A DNA stretch of 64,000 nt from positions 1 to 64,000 of IMG/VR virus record IMGVR_UViG_3300037391_000010, one strand, 5' to 3'. Shown here piece by piece: positions 59,614-64,000 of the stretch (positions within the stretch are counted from its first letter, which is position 1; each line of letters begins with the position of its first letter). The position numbers and the translations under genes are program-made. A model generated the notes under the pieces. The model did no database searches, was not told the DNA's origin, and saw only the letters and a list, made by a program, of their open reading frames with translations. This DNA is from a virus.

Positions 59614-59831
59614 GTAACCTTCTAGCAGCATCCGCCCAAGCCTCTTCGTAGGTGTCGCCCGTGCCGATGACAGGAGCATTGAGGGCGTCCGACTTGTAGA
59701 CTTCGCAGGCACACATCTCGGGGTGGGGGAAATTCTTCTTTGGCATCCACGCCCCAATACGTCGCCTTGGGGTAGACCTTCCAGACGGCCTGCTCATTGG
59801 CTCGGGCCTGCTTCTGGGTGATCTTAGGCAA
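59606..59831 (-). pseudogene. Small conserved-looking gene split by a frameshift
   Basis: A TTG at 59831, six bases behind AGGAAG and overlapping the upstream stop, starts PKITQKQARANEQAVWKVYP and continues GVDAKEEFP. The natural continuation, HPEMCACEVYKSDALNAPVI then TYEEAWADAARRL, lies in the next frame. One extra base in the five-C run (plus strand GGGGG, 59725-59729) explains the break. An ATG at 59746 could alternatively start a 46-residue product in the second frame. The function is unknown. Confidence 0.5.
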
Positions 59832-60009
59832 GACGAGCTTCCTGCTTGTTGAGGGCTTCGGTGATCTTTGCAGCCTTGGTGCCGCGCAAGTCTTCGTTGA
59901 GGACGAAAGCGACGATGGTCTGCGACAGCTTGAGACCAGTGGCGATGCCAAATTGGGTCTTCCCCGCATGGCCTAGCTGAATGATTTTATCGACTGTGAG
60001 TTGATCCAT
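59824..60009 (-). CDS. Small HTH-like regulator (putative)
   Basis: ATG 60009 with AGGAGC upstream gives 61 residues. The central part (IIQLGHAGKTQFGIATGLKL followed by SQTIVAFVLNEDLRG) looks like a Cro/CI-type helix-turn-helix with the recognition helix SQTIVAFVLN, and the charged tail (KAAKITEALNKQEAR) like its last helix. Situated behind a larger HTH protein in the same operon, it may regulate phage genes. Confidence 0.45.
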   Translation of the reverse strand: MDQLTVDKIIQLGHAGKTQFGIATGLKLSQTIVAFVLNEDLRGTKAAKITEALNKQEARLA

Positions 60010-60018
60010 ACCTGCTCC

Positions 60019-60174
60019 TTATTCGTAATAGACGATTATGAAATACTCGCTGAAGCCGCCACGTCCTGACTTGACTACCGAGAAGATCGTGTAGCTCTGG
60101 CTCTGAAGGCTGTTGAGTCTGTCCTCCAGATCGTTGTCCTTGACCTCGGTCGTGTGCCACTTTCGAATCGCCAT
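60019..60174 (-). CDS. Hypothetical 51-residue protein (minus strand)
   Basis: ATG 60174 to TAA 60019 reads MAIRKWHTTEVKDNDLEDRL ... GGFSEYFIIVYYE. It is a small alpha-beta protein between two minus-strand genes, 11 bases behind one and 9 before the next. No strong ribosome binding site is seen. Family not recognised. Confidence 0.5.
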   Translation of the reverse strand: MAIRKWHTTEVKDNDLEDRLNSLQSQSYTIFSVVKSGRGGFSEYFIIVYYE

Positions 60175-60185
60175 ACAGCTTAATA

Positions 60186-60929
60186 CTACCGATTTGCCCG
60201 ACTTACGAACATGTGGTCAAAATCAGGGTCGGTGATCTTAACCCTAAAGTCCCCCAGTATCGCAGGATCGGTGCGGTAGATGTTCCCGAGCTTCTGAACT
60301 TTCCGCTTCGAAAATCCTGTCCCGCTGGGGTTTGCCTTGTCAATGAGGGAATGGATGAACGCTCCCAACGCCTTCTCTTCTGGGTCCTTGGATTCCAGCA
60401 GTTGCTTGCTCGACCGACTCATCGCACGGCGGATGTCAGGGCGGTGGAGCTTGTGAATCTCGGCTACCCGCTGGAAGCTGCGGGTCTTGATGTACAGGTC
60501 GATGATCGTACTTAGGGGCACGCTCTTGATGCTGTTCTCCAGCTTCGCCTGCACCAGCACATTCTTCATCTTGTCCTCGGTGAATTCCTCCCCATACAGA
60601 ATGAACGCACACAGCACTTTGACCGCCATGCGGATGCGGAAGGAGCACACCGTCTGCGTGCTGCGGTGGATGATCGCCAGAGTGTTCTGGGTCTTGCTCA
60701 GCAGATAGTAGCTCAGCAGGAGTTCCTGATCCTCCTTCTTCAGGAGACGCAAAATCTTCAGGAACATTGGGAAATTCTCCTGAATGTAGGTGAGGATTTT
60801 CTGGTCTTCTTTTTTCTTGGGGTCGGACTCAGCACTGAGAAGTGTTTGGCCTTCAAGGGCTTCTTCGTCAGTCAGGAGCATGGCGCGGGCAGAAGTGATT
60901 GAATCGAAATACGGAGTGTTTTCAGACAT
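60186..60929 (-). CDS. Putative transcription regulator with sigma-region-4-like HTH
   Basis: The 247-residue product has a central segment LLKKEDQELLLSYYLLSKTQ followed by NTLAIIHRSTQTVCSFRIRM, which reads as a sigma-70 region-4 or LuxR-like HTH (helix, turn, recognition helix STQTVCSFRIRMAVKVL). A second possible HTH (TRSFQRVAEIHKLHRPDIRR) follows. The C-terminal part is basic. The first gene of the minus-strand regulator operon, it has TATTAT/TATACC boxes just before its ATG and could be the factor that reads the phage promoters. This is inference. Confidence 0.45.
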   Translation of the reverse strand: MSENTPYFDSITSARAMLLTDEEALEGQTLLSAESDPKKKEDQKILTYIQENFPMFLKILRLLKKEDQELLLSYYLLSKTQNTLAIIHRSTQTVCSFRIRMAVKVLCAFILYGEEFTEDKMKNVLVQAKLENSIKSVPLSTIIDLYIKTRSFQRVAEIHKLHRPDIRRAMSRSSKQLLESKDPEEKALGAFIHSLIDKANPSGTGFSKRKVQKLGNIYRTDPAILGDFRVKITDPDFDHMFVSRANR

Positions 60930-60976
60930 GGTTATGGTATAATACTAAACCCATCGACATTTTTCGGGGTTTTTCC

Positions 60977-61005
60977 AAAATAAAACGGGCACCCGAAGGT
61001 GCCCG
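60977..61005 (-). terminator. Intrinsic terminator of the minus-strand adhesin gene
   Basis: On the minus strand CGGGCACC, loop TTCG, GGTGCCCG, then TTTTATTTT. The stem is perfect over 8 bases with a stable tetraloop. Confidence 0.92.
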
Positions 61006-61026
61006 ATGTTGAGCCTGACCAGCGAC

Positions 61027-62865
61027 TTAGCTGTGCTTCAGGGCGAATGCAATTTCCAGAGTCTCGTACCCGAGTGGGTTCGCGAACTGTGGTGTCCAAG
61101 AGCCAGCACCGATCTGGGTGCCGTACTCCACAAGGTAGTGGGCTTCAGAGCCGACCAGCTTGCCGTTGCTAATCATGTAGTAGCCGCCCTCGGTCACTAC
61201 TGCTGGGCTGCCCGCTACGGTGTAACCTGTCAGCGTGGAGTCTGTCCCGAGGTCGATCCCGTTGGCACTCTTCTGGAGACCAACGACGAAGACCGCATCC
61301 GCGCCAGTCGTGACGATTGGCGAGGTAGCAGCGGGGTTGCTGATCGTGATTGCTGTCGTTGCGCCGTCCACCGTTACCCCCGTCATGCCCGTAACATCGA
61401 GCACTTGGAAGTTGATGCCGCCATCGAACACGGGCTTACCAGCCGCGAGGTCGAGCGGAGCCACAACACCGTTCTGGTACACGGAGTTGAGGTTCACAGC
61501 ATAGGTGCCAGCGTTCGCCGAGTTGCAAACCCAGACATAGATGCATGGGTAGTACCCGTCGAGGTTCCAATCGCAGGTCTGCCACTGGGTTTCAGAACCC
61601 GGGGGAGACATGATCGGAGCGTAATCGCCGCCCGCAAGGACGATGCTCGCCACGAGTACCCAGTCGTTGACGCTACCGCCAGAACCCGGAGGATTCGTGG
61701 TGGTGGAGGTTTCGGCGTTGGTCACAGCCGCCGTCAGGGAGATCGCTCGACCAGTGAAGGTCGCAATACCCGTCTGGCTGAGGGTGACTGACCCCGTGCC
61801 TGCGATGTAGGTTCCAAAAACCACGCTGCCGTTGAGAATAGCCGACGCACCGCACACGAAGATGATGTTTCCAGCCTGTGCGCCGTTTAGCAGGGTCATG
61901 GTCGAGTTGACGTTCGACGTGAACGTGCTTCCAACCTGAATGACCCACTGGGCGTTCACGTTCCCACCCGCGTCGAAGTTGACGTTGCCAGAGGCAGCCA
62001 AATCCAGCGAGCTAGAAGCGGTGTACGTGCCCGGGGTGAGCGTCATTCCGCTTAACTGCGTTACGGTCGGGCCAGCGGCCAAACCTTTGTAGTAGCCGTA
62101 AGCAGTGTTTGCGTTCGCTTGCGCCTGAATTGCCAGCGGGGTGTTGATCTGGAACGATGCTGGAACGAAAGTTCCCGTGATCGACGTGCCGGGGGTCAAA
62201 CCCACGAGCCCGTTCACGATTGTCCAGATGCCCGCGCTTGTGATGGTCGAACCGGCGAGTACGGCAAACTGAGCCGCCACACCCAACTCCAATTCGATGC
62301 CCGACTCAGGAGTTACAGTCGAGTTGTCCGAGATTGTCGGGGTGGGAATGAAGTCGTTGATTCCCTGCAAGTAGCCGAATTCCGTGCTTGCGCCGTGAAG
62401 CTGATCGAACGGAGCGAGGCTCTTGAGGCCGAATGCGATGGCAATGAGCGTGTCGCCAGCCAATGGGCTGATGAAGACGTTATCCCCTTGGTTGTTCGAC
62501 GCCATGTTCGAGATTTTCTGGGCGTACTGGTAGGGGGTGCCGATTCCGACTTGCAGTTGCGCCGTGCCGATGTCTGCGGGAGGAGAACCGCCGCCTACCG
62601 CCGCCACACCGTTCGGGTTGAGAAGGTAAAGCTGGGTTGCGGAGGACTGGACGCACACGAACTCGCCGTTATTCCTCTGGTCGGCGAAGCCGCTTACGAC
62701 GAAAGCCTGACCTGCGTAGGCTCCAAGCGGCTGCGATGCCGAAGCTGCCCCGCCTGTGATTGTGCCAGTGTAAACCGTGGTGCCCGTGGCCGCTCCCTGA
62801 AAAGGACGAACGGCGGCGGCAACCTGTGTTAGCTCAAAAATTGGACCGAATGTTGGTTGACCCAT
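61027..62865 (-). CDS. Adhesin / virion protein with DUF3494 domain (minus strand)
   Basis: The 612-residue product starts behind AAGGAACACACCACC. Residues about 27-90 repeat a unit of the fibre at 38356-39768 (GTTVYTG...FVVSGFADQRNNGEFVCV...NPNGVA). Residues about 193-392 form a DUF3494 domain (ELGVAAQFAVLAGSTITSAG, NANTAYGYYKGL, GMTLTPGTYTASSSLDL, QWVIQVGSTFTSNVNSTM, NIIFVCGASAILNGSVVFG). A Gly/Pro hinge and a beta C-terminal part (IAITISNPAATS-like, MISNGKLVGSEAHYLVEYG) follow. No signal peptide is seen. It is transcribed alone and ends at a strong terminator, unlike the fibres on the plus strand. Confidence 0.7.
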   Translation of the reverse strand: MGQPTFGPIFELTQVAAAVRPFQGAATGTTVYTGTITGGAASASQPLGAYAGQAFVVSGFADQRNNGEFVCVQSSATQLYLLNPNGVAAVGGGSPPADIGTAQLQVGIGTPYQYAQKISNMASNNQGDNVFISPLAGDTLIAIAFGLKSLAPFDQLHGASTEFGYLQGINDFIPTPTISDNSTVTPESGIELELGVAAQFAVLAGSTITSAGIWTIVNGLVGLTPGTSITGTFVPASFQINTPLAIQAQANANTAYGYYKGLAAGPTVTQLSGMTLTPGTYTASSSLDLAASGNVNFDAGGNVNAQWVIQVGSTFTSNVNSTMTLLNGAQAGNIIFVCGASAILNGSVVFGTYIAGTGSVTLSQTGIATFTGRAISLTAAVTNAETSTTTNPPGSGGSVNDWVLVASIVLAGGDYAPIMSPPGSETQWQTCDWNLDGYYPCIYVWVCNSANAGTYAVNLNSVYQNGVVAPLDLAAGKPVFDGGINFQVLDVTGMTGVTVDGATTAITISNPAATSPIVTTGADAVFVVGLQKSANGIDLGTDSTLTGYTVAGSPAVVTEGGYYMISNGKLVGSEAHYLVEYGTQIGAGSWTPQFANPLGYETLEIAFALKHS

Positions 62866-63053
62866 GGTGGTGTGTTCCTTGGAGGAAAATATCCTCTTAC
62901 ATTAGATGGACTCGGTAGCGAAATAATTTTTCCACTGTTTTTCAGGGAGTATAGAGAGGTTATTCATTCACTGGCGGCTCCATTGATCGATGTCTCAGTT
63001 ATCAAACTCGACTACCAAAACCTTCAAATAGAAGTTTTCTCTGGAAGGATTAC

Positions 63054-63491
63054 ATGGGGCGTAAGAGACTCTTTGATAGTGAAAAGAAATGGTGCAATAA
63101 GTGCGAAAAATGGCTCCCCCTCGACGCCTTTGGGGAGAACAAACGCACCGCCAGCGGTCGCTCCTACTACTGCCGCACCTGCCACAACACCTATTGCGGA
63201 ACCTTCTGGACGAAAGTTCACACCTACGACGCCTTCCTCGAACGCGAATACCACATGAAGCCCGGACAGTACCTCGAACTCTGGCGGCATCAGGATAAAA
63301 AGTGCGCGGTCTGCGACGTGGCGTTGGTATTGTATAACAGGAAGACTTTGGTGGATTTCCGCGACGGACGAGTCCATGGGTTGTTGTGTGCCGACTGCAT
63401 GGAGGGCCTGAGGAAGCTGAAAATCTCCCCCGAGTTGCTTGCGAAAGCCATTCAGTATCTCAAACCAATTAGTATGGGAGTCACGCCGTGA
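63054..63491 (+). CDS. Recombination-endonuclease-VII-like protein, active site altered
   Basis: The 145-residue product has two N-terminal CxxC pairs (Cys14/17, Cys40/43) around F...NKRTASGRSYYC, a second pair (Cys84/Cys87), and VDFRDGRVHGLLCADCMEGL. Canonical members read VDH......RGLLC..CN.GLG; here the His is Phe102 and the Asn is Met, so the nuclease site looks degenerate. GGAAGGA precedes the ATG. The preceding 188 bases (62866-63053) contain no gene. It may be a DNA-binding remnant. Confidence 0.65.
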   Translation: MGRKRLFDSEKKWCNKCEKWLPLDAFGENKRTASGRSYYCRTCHNTYCGTFWTKVHTYDAFLEREYHMKPGQYLELWRHQDKKCAVCDVALVLYNRKTLVDFRDGRVHGLLCADCMEGLRKLKISPELLAKAIQYLKPISMGVTP

Positions 63492-63637
63492 GCCTTCGTG
63501 AAATAGCTGAGTCCCTATTTCGCTGGTTCGATGGTCACATTCTGCACGACTGGCGTAAACAAAACCCGCAAATTTGCCCTGAGTGCAAAACCTGCCTCAG
63601 CTACTACAGAGAGTGGAAGACAGAGGGAATCTCGTGA
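63488..63637 (+). CDS. Hypothetical 49-residue protein
   Basis: GTG 63488 overlaps the previous stop (GTGA) and its own stop overlaps the next GTG. The product begins MSLREIAESLFRWFDGHILH and has CPECKTC, a half zinc knuckle. Overlaps on both sides argue for translation. Family not recognised. Confidence 0.5.
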   Translation: MSLREIAESLFRWFDGHILHDWRKQNPQICPECKTCLSYYREWKTEGIS

Positions 63638-64000
63638 GCGACATAGCACTCGTAATCATCTGTACGGGCACTGCCTACTGGAAATTCACCCAAGCGGCGG
63701 TCGATAGCGTGCGGGCGTTCTTCCCCGCCGATATTCTCCTGTTCACGGACAATCCCCAGCAATTCCCCGTCGCCAAGCAAGTGATGCACCCACACCCCGG
63801 TTGGCCGAACGCCACGCTGATGCGATTCCACACCATCCTGAGCCAACGAGAATGGCTGTCGCAATACAAATACGTTTTCTACATGGATGTATGTATGAAC
63901 ATGATGAGCCCAATTGCTGCGGCGGAAGTTCTTTCTGACGGCATCACGGCTTGCGTACACGCTTCGTTCGAGTTGAGCAAGGGGAAATATTGCACGCCAG
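63634..64000 (+). CDS. GT6-like glycosyltransferase, cut by the window end
   Basis: GTG 63634 starts SDIALVIICTGTAYWKFTQA, then FFPADILLFTDN, MRFHTILSQREWLSQYKYVF and YMDVCMNMMSP. This order is that of family 6 glycosyltransferases (the ABO/alpha-galactosyltransferase type, also found in bacteria and phages). The usual DVD metal motif is DVC here (residues 85-87). Only 122 residues are inside the window. It may modify host surface sugars or virion proteins. Confidence 0.7.
   Translation, partial: MSDIALVIICTGTAYWKFTQAAVDSVRAFFPADILLFTDNPQQFPVAKQVMHPHPGWPNATLMRFHTILSQREWLSQYKYVFYMDVCMNMMSPIAAAEVLSDGITACVHASFELSKGKYCTP

Noticed and set aside
59251-59625. Plus-strand frame across the orphan promoter
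   Set aside because: Its first codons are the -10 box itself and it lies opposite a minus-strand gene with a good ribosome binding site.
60986-61005. Plus-strand terminator
   Set aside because: On the plus strand the stem is followed by ATGTTGAGCC without a T-run; only the minus strand has TTTTATTTT.
61006-62832. Plus-strand frames opposite the DUF3494 adhesin
   Set aside because: The minus-strand gene has a terminator, ribosome binding site and two recognisable modules; the plus frames give Arg/Val-rich shadows.
62875-62908. TTCCTT-N22-TAGATG as a further class A promoter
   Set aside because: TTCCTT is the complement of the AAGGA ribosome binding site of the minus-strand gene and TAGATG is a poor -10 box.
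62857-63258. 133-residue plus-strand frame before the endonuclease-like gene
   Set aside because: It begins inside the opposite gene's ribosome binding region, overlaps a better supported gene and ends in low-complexity Pro/Thr.

Overview
The window reads as a contiguous piece of a large tailed-phage genome with a contractile tail (myovirus-like). It carries a tail-sheath-like protein, a probable major capsid protein, a probable prohead protease, several fibre or adhesin proteins, dense gene packing with ATGA/GTGA/TAATG overlaps, many very small genes and free-standing HNH and GIY-YIG nucleases. It begins 31 bases before a gene and ends inside one. No terminase, portal or DNA polymerase was recognised, so this is only part of the genome. 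Exported proteins that resemble TolC, OmpA and TonB C-terminal domains suggest a host with an outer membrane. The TonB-like and DUF3494 proteins are families common in Acidobacteriota and other soil bacteria, but the host assignment is a guess.

Layout. (1) 32-2943: exported envelope-type proteins, closed by a terminator. (2) 3014-13907: enzymes and small early-type genes: a DUF3850 protein, a PP2C phosphatase, an HNH nuclease, a UvrD/Rep helicase, then an NAD+ salvage pair (NMN adenylyltransferase-Nudix and nicotinamide phosphoribosyltransferase), a TonB-like exported protein, an Nmad1/DUF1599-like protein and a P-loop kinase. (3) 13961-35175: virion genes: neck/tail proteins, a very large tail sheath, a probable tube, processed-looking acidic proteins, a prohead-protease-like protein and the capsid protein, interrupted by a frameshifted GIY-YIG gene. 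(4) 35281-46189: an HNH nuclease, a SWIM zinc-finger protein, and then fibre/adhesin genes with a glycosyltransferase among them. (5) 46395-53752: a 2002-residue multi-zinc-ribbon patchwork protein and a partner that shares a peptide motif with a protein of the tail region. (6) 53752-59216: about 17 tiny overlapping genes in two leaderless operons, which look like early accessory genes. (7) 59338-62865 on the minus strand: regulators (HTH proteins) and a second DUF3494 adhesin. (8) 63054-64000: an endonuclease-VII-like gene and the start of a GT6-like glycosyltransferase.

How it works together. The NAD+ pair would rebuild NAD+ from nicotinamide, as in phage pathways that counter NAD+-depleting defences. 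The virion genes build a contractile particle with several glycine/serine/threonine-rich adhesins, two of which contain an ice-binding-fold DUF3494 domain. A strict promoter pattern, TTYCTA, 22 bases, TATAAT-like box, occurs five times on the plus strand. At three of these sites the ATG lies 5-6 bases behind the -10 box, implying leaderless mRNAs. A fourth copy has no gene behind it and instead precedes two hairpins and a T-rich tail, making it a candidate small RNA at 59269-59340.
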